A DNA stretch of 64,000 nt from Pontederia crassipes (Eukaryota > Streptophyta > Magnoliopsida > Commelinales > Pontederiaceae): the NCBI GenBank assembly GCA_030549335.1, contig CM060194.1, positions 57,812,547 to 57,876,546 on the forward strand, in the 5' to 3' direction. Below the pieces are notes generated by a model. That model was not told the origin of the DNA. It made no database searches and saw nothing but the letters and a program-made list of their open reading frames with translations. Below, in pieces: positions 38,452-59,509 of the stretch (positions are counted from its first letter, which is position 1; each line of letters starts with the position of its first letter). Made by a program: the position numbers and the translations under genes.

Positions 38452-39758
38452 ATGTTTTTACTCCTGTATTACCAATGGTCAAGTATGCCCTTTGTTGCAA
38501 GATGTATGTCACTATCGCTTGATAAAAGAAAGGACCATTGTAAGGGAAAACACATTGATGTCTGATATGACTTGATAATGTGAAGAAAATAATATTGATT
38601 AATGCATGTATAAGTATAAGATACTTATTAAGCTATGTTCGACTAATGCATTTACATGCACAAGGTTTATGTGATAATGTATTCTAAATCTTCTTATGAT
38701 GAATAAAACACGTTAATTTTATTCTAGATAGAGTTAATGATTTTGACAACATATGTAAAGTATGTCCATCAAGCAAGAGATTATCAGCTATATGGATAAT
38801 CACCTTGACGCTTGATATATAGCGAGCAGAGATGAAATGATGTAGATCTAGATGCATGATCTAAGATCATCCTAATATGTTCAGAAGGATGACACGAGTT
38901 TATATATAACTCTGTGTAGCCTGATAAGAGAAGCTGGATGTGAGATCTCATGGTACCTATTTTTGGACGACTAATGGGAGGACTCAAGTTAGGCATCATA
39001 GATAGACGTCTGGATTTCAGCTCGTGTGGTGTTATGAGTTTATGACATACGCTCCTTCAGTAAGAGTCTCCACCTCAGTACTTGGTTATGTACCTAGTAT
39101 GCTAAGTCGACCCTAAGACTTGACGAATAATTTATAATGTTCGTCAAAGTGTGAGTCTGTAAGGACTGAATAAGTTCGGAGTTTGTCCTTAGGCTCTTGA
39201 CTATATTTCAAAGTAATGGATTAGTGTTGTTACTTTAGCGAAGTACTAAAAGGCTAAAAGTGTATGCGTCCCGTCGAGCCACCATTAGTAAAGCAACTGA
39301 CTTAGAGCTGAGAAATATGAGGGCAAGAGAAAAATTCTTTAGTGCATCATGATACTTGTGATGCAATAGACCAAATACATAAGCATACAAATACAAATCA
39401 ATCGAAATCATGCATGATAATACGTATGTCGTCTGGAGTATGCATGCGAGGTGCTTCTAGGGCAAATCAAGTAATATGAATGTTTGAGCGACTATGTTTT
39501 ATTGATAAAATAGTTGGGCACCTATATATAGTTGAGAAGATATAGCATGAGCTCACACGTCGATTGAACAGTTATGTCATCATAACATTTGTCTATCAAA
39601 TTGATCGAGTAACTATGCATTTATAATATGCCATAGTATAGACTCTCAAGTGATCGAATGACCATGAATTCCTAGTAGGTCATAGTTCTTCCTTAATTTT
39701 GGAGGAATGTTTATTAGAATTAAATATGGGTATCAGTTCATTAGTGCGAGTGGGAGAT

Positions 39759-40122
39759 TGTTAGACTTAACACCCTCATGGGTCGAGCCCAATCATTGGG
39801 CCTGATGGGTGCATCAAACTACACATAACAATTGGTTGATTGACCGAACTACTAATTTTAACTTCACTTTACCCTTATAAAAGGGGTGATGACATGTTCA
39901 AATTTAATGTGCATCCAAATGTGTACAGTGGCTGTGCAAGTCCGATGAAATCCATTTTGAGGTTTGTTAGATTTCGATGACATTATGGATATGTGGTCCT
40001 TTTCTCTGTGATTAGGATCCCCAACGACGATGCAAAAATAACATAGAAAAATCTTCGACGATCTGTCTTTTGCTATAAGGTATTCCCATAATACCCTTGT
40101 TTATTTATTATCAATTCCTTCA
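39759..40122 (+). repeat. 3' LTR of the copia element
   Basis: 364 bp, TGTTAGACTT to CCTTCA. It is clearly homologous to 33060-33411 with scattered substitutions and small gaps, indicating an old insertion. Confidence 0.85.
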
Positions 40123-40324
40123 TATTGGATTACCTCAAGCATAATTTTTTATAGTTTTAGACTAAACTTGATGATTTCTTATTTCAAGAGAATTTTAGTG
40201 GTATATTGGGATGATCTTTCAATTTAATCTTTGTGTATAGAATGTTGGCATAATCATCCATTTTATCATAATGGGATACTTTCTTAGAATATCTTTGAAT
40301 CTCTCTTGCACCTCATATATGGAC
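40123..40324. other. Start of the CRK-B downstream flank
   Basis: From about 40235 the sequence (TATAGAATGTTGGCATAATC and onward) is homologous to 49855-49950 and 58090-58190, the downstream flanks of the other CRK copies. No gene is present. Confidence 0.6.
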
Positions 40325-42139
40325 TATAACGCCCCCAAATCGCACCCCGTCACGTGACAGAATATGCTTCGAGAACGCTACGGATCATCCTTACGTGTAC
40401 ATCACATTGACCAAAAAGAGACTTTGACTGGTCAACAGAATATCAATAAATATAGAATAACTAAATCATCATTTAGAATAAAATAGAGTAACATCTCGAA
40501 ATGCGGAAGACTGATAATTGACTTCATAGGAGTCCAAAGGAAAGCTAATACATCAAGTGATAAAAAGAAAGGAAAAAACTATCAATCATCTAAAGGACTC
40601 GATAACCATGGGCAGCCACCTACGAGCTCGATCTGTCACCGTTGGTCACCATCATCATTGAGACATTGGCCTGCATTTAAGAACATGCAGAGGAGAAACC
40701 TCCTTATGAGTTTTACAACTCAGCATGAAAGTAAGATAAATATCATAGTAGGATCATGATACTAGGCATGAATCATAAATATAATATCATAAGATAACAT
40801 CATCATCTGATAGGAAAATGAATCATGATCATAAATAGAATTATAGGAGCATGCATAGAAACATATGAATAAAAGATCATAAATAATCATCATAAGAAAT
40901 GCATCAAGCCGGTCATCATAAGAAAGGTTCTTTATTCATATGTGTTCATCTTCTTCATCATCTTAATTTCATCTTTGACTTATTTGGAATATATTTCAAC
41001 CCACGGGGAGGCCTGTCTCAACTCATCCATCATCATCATCATAACTGACCGAGGTCAGCCCATAACTGATCGTCACCGGTCCATCATAAAAAGAACTCTC
41101 CATTTAATATTTTATGTCTTTTATCTTGTATTTTTTAATTAAACAAAAAACATTTTGATAAGAACTTTAAATCAGGATAAAAGACAAGGTCATGGAGAAC
41201 AAATCAGGAATAAGATCAACATTATCATCATCATACATAGATTAGAGTTAATCATGTGGAACATAAATTAAAAGATTATAAACATGTGCTGAATCTAGTC
41301 GGAACCCGGGCCGAGTAGGGAGAAACCTGTGTCGGGTAAGGCATAGTCATCCTCGATAAAAATCAAGGGTAAGCCTGGGCCAGGTTCGGGTTACACCCCC
41401 GGCCGGGTCGGTTCGTCATTGAGTCGGGGCGGCCGTCACGCCCGACTAATTTTCCATACACAGAACTAGGTCCGGGTCGTCTTCAACCCGGGCCGGGCTC
41501 GTCCGGTTGCAGAGCTCGACGAGCGTCAGCAATGGCGGATCCGGGCCGAGTTCCTCCGAACTCGGTCCGGCGAAGGACCTGCCCGGGCCGGAGTCTGGTG
41601 AACTCGGGCCCAGTTCATCTTGCGCAGAAACTGCGCGGACGCGCAGTCGCATTCCGTTCATCTTTTTCGGCAATGGCCGACACTAATCAACATAATAAGA
41701 CATGGAGCAATAATCAGGAACTATTTAGAACATGCTTTAAGTTTAAAATCAAGATTCTATTACGAATCTACTCTAATTTCATACCTTGAAGTTTCTGTCC
41801 AAGAAACTTTACTGCTGTCCTCTTCTTCCTCTTCCTCTGTCCGATGCGCATCCGGCATCATCCACGTCCTCCGATGTGTCCCCTGTATGGCGGCGGCCGT
41901 CAGGGACAAGGAAGAACGAAAAGAACGCACATAGAGAAGAAATTAGGGCCGGCTTCGTGAGAAAACGAAAAGAGAATTTTCATTTAGTCTGACCTCTTAT
42001 TTATAGGGAAGAAATCTAAGTTTGGTTGGAAACTAACTCCTCATAAAATTTCAGATTTTATCTTTTCCTTATCATTTTATCTTCCTTTTCTTTTCCTTTT
42101 ATTTCTTTTCTTTTCCCCAATTAAATGTCGGGCGTTACA
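40325..42139 (-). mobile_element. Solo LTR, 1815 bp, gypsy-type, with target duplication
   Basis: On the minus strand it starts TGTAACGCCCGACATTT and ends GGGGGCGTTATA, so the termini are inverted repeats of about 10 bp. It is flanked by TGGAC at 40320-40324 and 42140-42144. No coding region is present; the open frames near 41450-41990 lie in its GC-rich part and are compositional. TGTAAYGCCC termini and long LTRs suggest a Tekay/Del-like chromovirus. Paralogous flanks near 49945 and 58185 lack it, which supports insertion after the tandem duplication. Confidence 0.85.
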
Positions 42140-42144
42140 TGGAC

Positions 42145-42570
42145 TCATAATCATAATGAAAGATTAATGTTATTTGATTTCTCATTGCAATAATTTTGTT
42201 CCGAAGAAAACCTTGATAAAATTGAACATTTATTTATCAAAACACATATGATATCTAAGCTTTGCATCATTAAGGACCTTCAATGTTTCTAAAGTTTGAA
42301 TCATCATCAAGACAATATAACCATAATTCATGTTTCCACACTCATTAGTGGAGGAAGTTAAAAGTGGTATTTCTTGTCATTTCGTTATGTAGGGTTCATT
42401 TTTTTTCTGCATAATTTTCTCTCTCGTACTATAATTTAAAGTTATATGTTTGGTCAATATTATTAATCTGTCGTAGTTGTTATCTATTTTCCCACAAAAC
42501 ACAGCCAATCATATTTTATTAGTGTTTCAACTAATAAAACATAATGAAATGTTTACACAATTGCAATGCT
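42145..42570. other. CRK-B downstream flank, duplicated
   Basis: Homologous to 49955-50320 and 58190-59290 (minus its MITE) and, more weakly, 17085-17270. Shared words include GTTATTTGATTTCT, GTGGAGG-AGTTAAAAGTGG and AATGAAATGTTTA. No gene is present. Confidence 0.7.
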
Positions 42571-43138
42571 CTATGTTGCAAGGGTACGGATACGGTATCG
42601 ATACCGGGTACGAGTACGAGTACGGGATACGTCAAATTCTAAAAAATTAGAGTACGGGTATGGCAATATATTAAATATATATATATATAATAAATTTTCA
42701 TAAGATTTCTAGTATTTTCATATTGTTTAAGTTTTCAAAATAAGTAATTAGTTATTCTCTTTACTATTATGTCTAAACGAGGAATTATTAATAGTTTTCT
42801 TTCTCCTTACGATTTCTCATCTTTAACATCTATAAGTTTTATTGTTCACATTTGATAAAAACGTAATAAAATATATGTGTATTATGTTCTCTAGTATTAG
42901 TGCTTTCATGATCATCAATCATTAATTATTTTTTTTAAAATTTTATCTGACAAAATTTTGATATGGAGTACCCAGAAGCATAGGTACGAGTACCCACTGA
43001 AGTACCTATTTTTTTAAAAAATATTTTATTATTGAGTACATATGGGTACGAGTACTCACAAATACCCATAAAGTACCGATACCGAGTATGTACCCGGTAC
43101 GGATACGTTGAGAAAATTGGAGTACCCGTGCATCATAG
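42571..43138. mobile_element. hAT-type MITE, 568 bp, inserted beside CRK-B
   Basis: The ends are CTATGTTGCAAGGGTACGGA and, reverse-complemented, CTATGATGCACGGGTACTCC. Flanking 8-mers are GCAATGCT (42563-42570) and GGAATGCT (43139-43146), a target duplication with one change. Subterminal parts are dense in GGTACGAGTAC and CGGTACGGATACG words; the middle is A/T-rich and non-coding. Paralogous flanks at 17250 and 59283 show the uninterrupted sequence GCAACTCTGAAGGA. Confidence 0.85.
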
Positions 43139-43273
43139 GGAATGCTGAAGGAGAAGAAATCTTTATACGAATGACATTTCCAGGACTCAAAATATCGACT
43201 CTACTGGAGAGTGTCATGTTTCATGCGGACAAATCTGCGAGTCCACGGGGCTTCCATTCAAGCTCTTCATCAC

Positions 43274-46603
<3,330 letters not shown>

Positions 46604-46704
46604 GGTTCAGTTCGTTTCAAGCTTGATTCAAAGAGGAAACGCGTTCATCTTCCTTTTCGATGTCACATTGTCACGACTTATGAACAAAGCATTGGCCGCC
46701 GATG

Positions 46705-46710
46705 TTGACT
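46705..46710. promoter_or_regulatory. W-box core upstream of CRK-B
   Basis: TTGACT about 100 bp above the start codon, within GGCCGCCGATGTTGACT, a block also present above CRK-C as GGCCGCTGATGTTGACC. Conservation between paralogues supports a role, but recent duplication alone could explain it. Confidence 0.4.
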
Positions 46711-47800
46711 CCCTTAATAGATGATGCGAGTACTTTCCTTTTTACACATAATACAAAAAGTTATTAAGAAAATAAGGAGGTAAATAAATTTAAAAATCAA
46801 ATTTAATATCTGATAATTCGACTACCAGTGATAACCATTCTTCTAACGAGATTAATGAAAGACGTGACCATTCTTCTAACGAGATTAATGAAAGACATGT
46901 AACCCGTGTCAGAGAATTTTTCAATTAAAATTATATTAGTAATTTTAGTTCAAAGAAATGCTTTCCTTCACTCATAAACTTTTATGATTTGTTGTAACTG
47001 AAATATCAATATTTTATATTCAAACCATGTGCTTTACGTACCCGCTCGTTGAACCCTTCTTTAACTACTAGACACCGATTTTTTAAACGTTTGCGTCAAA
47101 AGAAGGAGCAACCAAAAGCAAACCAATGACTTTACTCTCTGGTTTAGATGGACACGATCCGTATACACGCGGTAGTTTGGCCACTATTGTCTTTTCAGTT
47201 ATCATCGCACCCATAAACGATTATTCCAATTTTCTATTATAGAGTGGATCTGTTTGAGTTTTATCATTTGCGGTCATCGGGACCCATGCAAAGATATATG
47301 GAAAACTCGTAACTTGTACCGCTACAAGCCCTCAACTCATCTCCGGTATTAAGCTACTAGAATTAATGTAAGGGTGCTCATAATGTTACTTCTAAAAAAT
47401 TTAATGTCACTCTAAAGCGACAATTTTAACTTCCATTTCTATTATAAGCTTTTAATGTCATTAATATACTCTCTTGCCTCTTCATCTTCCATCCAATTTT
47501 TTTGAATGGCATATCATTTTATTTATTTTTGGGAATCAAATGTACATATCTTTCCATTTTTTATGTATTATATATATATATTTCAAAACTTATATTTAAT
47601 ATTACATTTATTTAATATAATACCAATTTATGAATTTTTTTATTTTTTTCTTTTTTGTGTCCGACTCCCACCCAATTTATTAAAAATGATAACATTGTAT
47701 AATATGAGATAAAGACATATGAAATTACTGTAATATTATAATATACGTATAAAGTATATGTAAAAAATGTAAAATAATAAGCCTATACAAATTGTAAAAA
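46711..47800. other. CRK-B upstream flank
   Basis: Contains a 36-bp direct duplication at about 46845-46900 (ACCATTCTTCTAACGAGATT in both units). From about 47040 to 47372 it is homologous to the CRK-C upstream flank at 55545-55945, including CTTGTACCGCTA-AAGC and TAAGCTACTAGA. From 47373 the homology stops and A/T-rich sequence of unknown origin follows. No gene is supported. Confidence 0.55.
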
Positions 47801-47802
47801 AG

Positions 47803-48372
47803 ACACAAATAGTACAAGAATTTCGCATTTTTCTGATGGATATATCCGTCGCAAAAACTTCGAAATTCGTCATTAAAAAAGTTTTCCCATGGATTTTCCA
47901 ATGGGCATGGAAACATAGCTATTGGAAAGAGTTACCGACGGTCAAATGTTCCTTCGGAAGTTTGCGAACGTCTGTGATGATTACTTTACCTTCGGAATTT
48001 TCGACGGGTAAGTCCCGTCACAAAGTTTGAAGGAAATTTTGACCTTTGAAATTTTTTACGAACACGTCCCATCTTAAATTTGGAAGGAAAGCTTTCCTTC
48101 GAAGCTCCCTACAAATTTTTCCATAAAAAATCCTAAGCAGGTTGGCGAAATTGGAGGGAGGGGTTGTCTCCCTTCAAAACTTCCGATGGGACATGCTGTT
48201 GGACGATGGTTCTCGAAGTTTTCAATGGTGCTTTCCCATCGAAAGCTTCGACTGTGCTGCGCCCTTCGGAGCTTCCGATGGAAGACCCGTCGGAAGCTCC
48301 AACCTTCCTTTTCTAAAAAAGTTTCCGACGGACATAAACTCGTCAAAAATGTTTGGATTCTTTTTTTTTTAA
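47803..48372. mobile_element. CACTA-like fragment with GACGG subterminal repeats
   Basis: The stretch is packed with CTTCCGATGG, TTCCGACGG, CCGTCGGAAGCT and related words in both orientations, typical of CACTA subterminal arrays. The left edge, AGTACAAGAATTTCGC, resembles a damaged CACTACAAGAAAA terminus. No right terminus was seen; the array ends at a T-run near 48361-48370. Open frames across it (48074-48461) are products of the repeats. It is a different family from the element at 21791. Confidence 0.6.
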
Positions 48373-48489
48373 ATAATACTCATAATTTGATATTTCAATA
48401 CAAGTGGCCAAACAGAGATGATTTTTTTCGAATATTAATACAATGGCCCAACAGAGATTAATACAAAGTGCTTTAATATTTCAAAATTA

Positions 48490-50435
48490 TCATAATTGAA
48501 TTGCAACCACAACTTATTTTAATGCATTGAATTGTAGACTTCTAAATTATATGTTGAAGAATCAAAATTATAGAAAATTCAGTTTGTTCCTGACATTCTC
48601 ATCTTAAAATTAGTTAAAAGTTTGTAATCCATGGAATGAAAAAAGAATTGGATTAGTTATAAATAATAATATCGAAATGTGAATTGTTCCCTCCTCTCTT
48701 CTAAGATTATATTTCATGATTGTGGTTCTAATTTCTTATGATCAGTGCACTCTGAGGTTCATCTCAAATTGTCCAAGAAAGATTTCTAGTGCCATTATGG
48801 ATGTGCTGGCCTGTTAAGCAATTCAATCCTTTAAGATATTGCTATTGAAACAAAATTTTATATTAATATTCTTGTGAACCGTAGTTGCATGGTCTCCTCA
48901 TGTTTCAGTGTCTCATTTTGCCTGTTTTGTTGAGTCAGCCATATGCATTGTTGCTTCTCATATTCTCCATCATCATTTCTTGATTGGTCTTTTATGAGAT
49001 TACGGCTAATTGATTTTGAGGTTGAGGTGAGAATAAGTCTATGCATATCAGTAGTGTACGTAGCCAGAGCTGGTGTTGGCCTCTGTGGTCGTTGATTTTG
49101 TCCTTGTATAAACTTTTGATTTTAGTGCACTTCTTGACAAATGCTGTGGATGAGCATTAATCCAAGGCTAATTCTTGTTCCAAATTTTCTGACCACCTTG
49201 TTATTGATTTTACATATAAGACATGACCCACAATTGCTCCATATGAAGATATGTAAATTGGTCGTTGGACTAACTTTTGTAGAAAATACATTTAAAACTG
49301 TTGGAGTGTTTTGGGTTGAACTACTATTCTCCATGGCTCATTGAATTTTCTCTACTCTGACCATGAATTGGTCTCATTTTCAGTAATGAAAGTTTTATCT
49401 CCTTCTAGAAATTGATAATTTATTGTATCTTGTATCCAATTGTGGTGGACAGGAGTAACTTATTCAATTGAGGAAAGAGCGCCTCCTTAGTGGGCGTGTC
49501 CCCGCTAACGAGGCTGCTGAGCACCATTGTGCATCTTAAAATCTCCATCTTCCATAATATTTTGGACGATCGAGATCGAACGATATCTCTAATCCAACTT
49601 TCCCCTTTTCCTCGTGAAGGGTGGAGTGGAGGCGGTGGCCATGGTGCAACAGAGGCGGCGTCGAGGAGGTCGAGAGCGAAGCAAAGGAGGAGGTGGTGGC
49701 ATAGCAGATCGGCGGCGACGACGTTGGAGGCGAGGGATTAGACATGAAAAAGAAAACAAGCTGCTAAGCAGCGGCATTTTCCTCTATTCAATTAACCTGT
49801 AGACATTTCCTTGATTTCTGCTCATGAAAGTATCTCCACATGCAAAGTTCAAGAAATTCTTTCTATACAATGTTTGCATAAACATCCATTTATGATGGGA
49901 ATACCACTTTAACATATTTTTGAATCTCTGACACTTTATCGATGAACTCAGAGTCCCAATGAAAGGAATAATGTTATTTGATTTCTAATTGCAATAATTT
50001 TGTTTGGGAAAAAATCTTGATAGTAATTTTGTTTGGAAAAAAAATCTTGATAGGAATGGGATATTTATACAAGACAATATAATTATGTCAGGGTTCAACA
50101 CTGGTTAGTGGAGGTAGTTAAAAGTGGTATTTCTTGCGGTTTTGTTGTCATGTGCCGTTCATTTTTTTGTGTGATTTCTCTCACTGTTGTACTATTGTTT
50201 TAGACTATGTTTGGTCAATTTTATCAATCTCTAATACTTGTTATCAATTTTCTATCAAAACAATTAATCACATTTTATTGGAGTTTGAACTAAAAAGCAT
50301 AATGAAATGTTTAGACCCTTGGAACTCTCAAGGACAAAAAACTCTTTATACAATATCATTTCATACACACAAAATATGGACTCTACTGAAGACTGTCATG
50401 TTTCAAGTGGACAGATCTACGAGACCATAGGGCTT
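48490..50435. other. Duplicated intergenic block downstream of CRK-C
   Basis: Homologous to 55985-59520, with the same order of landmarks: CAACCACAACTTATTT, then GTTCCCTCCTCTCTT or ATTCCCTCCTCTCTT, then TTGTGGTTCTAATTTCTT, then CATGACCCACAATTGCTCC. The right-hand copy has about 1 kb extra at 56165-57220 and a MITE at 58290. This copy has a GC-rich element at 49470-49784. Short open frames shared by the blocks (49141-49344 and 57694-57891) are weakly conserved and interrupted by no known domain, so they are not called genes. Confidence 0.7.
49470..49784. mobile_element. Mutator-like MITE or small Pack-MULE, 315 bp, 9-bp target duplication
   Basis: The ends are GAGGAAAGAGCGCCTCCTTAG and, reverse-complemented, GAGGAAAATGCCGCTGCTTAG; the first 7 bases and an internal CTTAG match. 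It is flanked by a perfect TATTCAATT at 49461-49469 and 49785-49793; 9-bp duplications are the Mutator signature. The paralogous empty site (ATTATTCAATTAACCTC) is at about 58012-58028. The body is GC-rich with many GGAGG and GGCGGC words, unlike the flanks, so it may carry a captured gene fragment. No domain is recognisable. Confidence 0.85.
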
Positions 50436-55301
<4,866 letters not shown>

Positions 55302-55448
55302 GGGTTCAATTCGTTTCAGGCTTGATTCGATTTCTTTTCTTTCACTATCTCCTTCCCAATCCCACGTCCTCAGAAGGGGAAACGCGTTCAGCTTTGCAAT
55401 ATTTCTATGTCATGACTCAACTTATCATCAATGCTTTGGCCGCTGATG

Positions 55449-55454
55449 TTGACC
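55449..55454. promoter_or_regulatory. W-box core upstream of CRK-C
   Basis: TTGACC about 150 bp above the start codon, in the block shared with the CRK-B upstream region. Confidence 0.4.
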
Positions 55455-58400
55455 CGGTTGATAAATAGACAATGGTAATTATTTCTTTAAAATTATTAAT
55501 GATTTAGTTGAAATTATTTCGTCTTCTTGTTGTTGTTGTACATAATTTTTCATTGAACCCTTCTGTAACAATATATACCAATTTTTTTAACGTTAGACAA
55601 AAAATTCACAAAAGGCATTATTCTCATAAAAAATGGTATGGGCCATTATTATTTTGTTATCACTCCACCCATGAATAAGCATATATATATATATATATAT
55701 GTATTTGGTTCATCTTTTACTTTATTATTCCGTTTTTCTATATTATACTTTTTTTATTTTTTAATTCTATGTTATGCTGGACGCGTATGAGGTGTATTAT
55801 TTGCAGTCATCAAGACTGATTCAACCATGCAAATATATTTACATGGACAATTCGCAACTTGTACCGCTATAAGCGTACAAGAGGACAACTCATCTCCGAT
55901 ATAAAATGTTGTGTGATTGCCCTTAAGCTACTAGATAGAATTAATGTCAACTTATACAAGTTTATTGAATATAACAATTAAAAATAATTAAAGTGCAACC
56001 ACAACTTATTTCAATGCATTGAATTATAGAATCCTAACCAGAAGAATCGAGATTATAGAAAATTCAGTGTCGTGTCGTTCTCATCTTAAAATTATCCAAA
56101 ACTCCGTCATTAATGGAATAAGAAAAAAGAATTGAATTAGATATAAATGTTAATATTATATTTAAGATTAGAAGTCATCAACAGACAACAATCATGTATT
56201 ATAGCTTTTGCATTTTTTTATTAATACATGTCAATATCATTAGCACTTAATTATCTTCAATATCAGTTAATCATTTAGATTTTTTTACTACTTAAGAATT
56301 TAGATTGTTATATTTTTATAATAATTAAATAATAAAGAGTGAGAAAAGTGTTCAACAGTACTAGTTTATCCTTATCCTTTGTCCTAAATTAGTTAGATGA
56401 GAAAAATAGATAAGATTTGCTTTACAAAGAGAACATCATGAATAAGATTAAAACTGGTCCAATCCATAGTCAAAATAAATAAATTAGAGACGTTTAGATG
56501 ATGTAGGTAAGGATGTAATTAACCATCTCTTTGAACTCCAAAATAAATTTGAATTGTTTGATGGAAATAATGGTTAAAGATAAAGGACTAAGTCCAGGTG
56601 ACCTAATTCTCAAATGTTCGTTCGTTCTTCTTTCGAGAGGGTAATATGTTCCTCAATGCGTGCTGAGTGGTGGGGCGACGGTCGAATTATGTTTAAAGAG
56701 TCATTGGAGATTAATGTCGAGTAGGGCGGAGAGGTTTGTCCAGAACTTTTTCTACTTTCTCTCTCGAACCAAACTTAGGATCCAATAGAGAGAAATTATT
56801 ACTTATCGGGACCCAGTAAGATGTCTTAGGATTCCTTAAGTAAGCTTCTGCTACTACTGTACAAGTTTTTATCTCGATTCAAGAAATATATCTCCAAAAA
56901 CATCCCCCTAAATCCTATTATTTATCTACTCTAATTTTTGTCTACTTTTACATTAAAAACTCATAAAAATTAGTATAGCTTTCTTTGATGTGATTTCTGA
57001 TTTATAATATTTCACTTTCTCGCTTTAAGCAATTTTCGTAGACTTAATATTTCCTTCGAAATAGTTTCAGTCGAGTGTGAACTATATCAGCTTTGTCCCT
57101 ATAGTGAGATTAATTTCTAACTTAGTCTTTGTGGATGCCTTTAGAGCTTAAATTGGATGAGGAGAGCAATAACCAAAACTAGATTTTTCTTGGGGGTGCA
57201 AAATATGTGCAAACTGTAGTAGGAAAAGTGAATTATTCCCTCCTCTCTTGTAATATCATATTTCTTGATTGTGGTTCTAATTTCTTGTGATCAGTGCACA
57301 GACAATTTGACATTGTTCTCTAAGGTTCATCTCAAATTGTCCACAAAATATTTCTAGTGCCCTTATGGATGTGCTGGCCTATTAAGCAATTGGATCCTTT
57401 AAGATATTGCTATTCAAACAAAAATTATATTCTTGTGAACAATAATTGCATGGCCTCCTTTCTCATTTTGCATCTTCTGTTGAGTCAGCGATATGTATTG
57501 TTGCTTCTCATATTCTCTATCATCATTTCTTGCTTGGTCTTTTATGAGATTAAGGCAAATTGATTTTGGGGTTGAGGTAAGAATATGTCTATGAATACCA
57601 GTAGTGTAGCAAGAGCTGGTGTTGTTGACCTCTGTGGTTGTTGATTTTGTCCTTGTATAAAATTTTGATTTTAGTGCACTGCTTGACAATGCTGTGGATG
57701 AGCATTCATCCAGGGTTAATTCTTGTTCCAAATTTTCTGATCACCTTGTTATTGATTTGCACATAAGACATGACCCACAATTGCTCCATATGAAGATATG
57801 TAAATTGGTTGCTGGACTAACTTTCGTAGAAAATGCATTCAAAGTTGTTGAAGTGTTTTGGGTTGAAGTACTCTTCTCCATGGCTCATTGAAGAATTTTG
57901 TCTACTCTGACCATGAATTGGTCTCTGTTTTCAGTACTTAAAGTTTTATCTCATTCTTGCATTTCACAATTTATTGTAACTTGTATCCAATTGTGGTGGA
58001 TAGGAGTAAATTATTATTCAATTAACCTCTAGACATTTTCTTGAGTTCTGCTCATTAAAGTATCTCCGCATGCAAGGTTCAAGAAATTCTTTCTATAGAA
58101 TGTTTGATAAACATCCATTTATGAAATTCATGATGGGAATTTTTTTAACATATTTTTTAATATCTCACACTTTATCCATGAACCCAGAATCCCAATGAAG
58201 GAATGATGTTATTTGATTTGTCATTGCAAGAATATTGTTTGGGAAAAAAATCTTGATAGGAATGGGATATTTATATATCAAAACACATAGCGGTCGTTTG
58301 AAAACAGAATTACGGTTCCTCTTAAGTTATCCGTGCATAGTTGAATTAACAGATTAATTCAGAGTGTGCTTGGTTGGAGTGGAATTTGATGATGAGGAAT

Positions 58401-59509
58401 AAGATGGTTGATGTGATGGAAAAGTAGATGTGATGGATGAATTTTGGGTGAGTTTTGAATTAAAAATAATTATTATAATTATGAAGTATAATTTTATTAT
58501 TAATTAAAATAAAATTGTAAAATAAATTTTTTTATGGGAAATAGTTTGTTAAAAATTGTATTATTTAAATATAAAAAATCATTTTTAAAATTAATTATAT
58601 GTAATGAAATATTAAAATTTTTTAATGAAAAAATAGGTAATAAATAATATTATATTAAACACTTATTAAAATTATTTTATATCTATTAAATAATTTATTT
58701 TAATGAAGATAGTGTGTGAAGAGAAAAGAAAAAAATAAAATAAATATTGAAAAAAAATAAAAGTCACGTCAGCGTCAAAACCCAAAAAAAAGGGGGCAAC
58801 CTCCGATTCCACCTTAGAGTGGTGGAATCGGGGTCATGTTCATGTCACATGACTCTGAATCCACCAATATTGTTTCTGTTCCGGAATCGAATTTCGGGAC
58901 GGTGTTTGGCGGAACCGGGCGAAATAAGGCCGCGGTTCCTGCCCAATTCCGCAACCAAACGGGGTCATAACGTATCTAGCCTTTGTATCATTAATGTTCT
59001 TTGATGTTCTTAAGATTTGCATCATCATCAAGACAACATAATTATAAGTCATGGTTCAACATTGGTTAGTGGAGGTAGTTAAAAGTGGTATTTCTTGCAG
59101 TTTTGTTGTCATGTGCCGTTCATTTTTTTCTGCATGATTTCTCTCACTCTTGTATCAATGTTTTAAACTTGTGTTTGGTCAAATTTATTAATGTGTAATA
59201 CTTGTTATCAATTTTTCTATCAAAACAATTAATCATATTTTATTATTTTGAACTAAAAAAACATAATGAAATGTTTACCCAATTGCAACTCTGAAGGACA
59301 AAAAAACTCTTTATACAATTAGATTGATTGAAAATTAGAAAATTTAGAAATTATATTTAATTTATTAAAATTATATTTTTTATTAAATTGTATTTATTAT
59401 TTATAAAATTGTAATTATTATTATATTAATATAATATCTAAGTTCTATTATAGGATATAGGAGGATATAAGATAGGGTATAGAACATTTTTTAGGTTTTA
59501 ACATTTCAT
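55455..59509. other. Duplicated intergenic block between CRK-C and CRK-D
   Basis: The left part is CRK-C upstream sequence, including (TA)n at 55682-55700. From about 55985 it parallels 48490-50430. About 1.05 kb at 56165-57220 has no counterpart in that block and carries no recognisable coding region or clear termini; it is either an insertion here or a deletion there. Open frames at 57357-57891 are shared with the left block but show no domain. Confidence 0.6.
58290..58966. mobile_element. Harbinger-like MITE, 677 bp, with verified empty site
   Basis: The ends are GCGGTCGTTTGAAAACAGAA and, reverse-complemented, GACCCCGTTTGGTTGCGGAA, sharing CGTTTG and GAATT. The triplet ATA is duplicated at 58287-58289 and 58967-58969. 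The paralogous flank of CRK-B (about 42238-42262) reads ATCAAAACACATATGATATC without the element, confirming the borders. The interior is A/T-rich, and a segment near 58360-58460 resembles the element at 4541. Confidence 0.8.

Larger units (their letters stand above)
33060..40122 (+). mobile_element. Decayed Ty1-copia LTR retrotransposon, about 7.1 kb
   Basis: The LTRs are 33060-33411 (starts TGTTGGACTTAATGCCCTCA) and 39759-40122 (starts TGTTAGACTTAACACCCTCA). They share GTGTACAGTGGC, a TATAAAA box with the same spacing, and the same end region. A primer-site match TGGTATAAGAGCTG follows the 5' LTR at 33413, and a purine tract GTGCGAGTGGGAGAT abuts the 3' LTR. The interior is A/T-rich, broken by stops, and carries a recognisable RNase H relic at 38293-38451. 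A small MITE (33743-33963) is inserted near its 5' end. No matching target duplication was found at the borders. Confidence 0.85.

Noticed and set aside
41446..41992. Several GC-rich open frames on both strands
   Set aside because: They lie wholly inside the solo LTR 40325-42139 and follow its composition.
47506..47712. Low-complexity hydrophobic open frame that looks membrane-like
   Set aside because: T-rich DNA yields Phe/Ile/Tyr codons by composition. There is no gene context and no conserved motif.
48074..48461. Overlapping open frames of 76-91 codons
   Set aside because: They are made of the CTTCCGATGG-type subterminal repeats of a CACTA-like fragment.
49141..49344. Open frame with a counterpart at 57694-57891
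   Set aside because: The similarity follows from the duplicated intergenic block. The frames differ in their starts, have no known domain, and the intervening changes do not look codon-constrained by eye.
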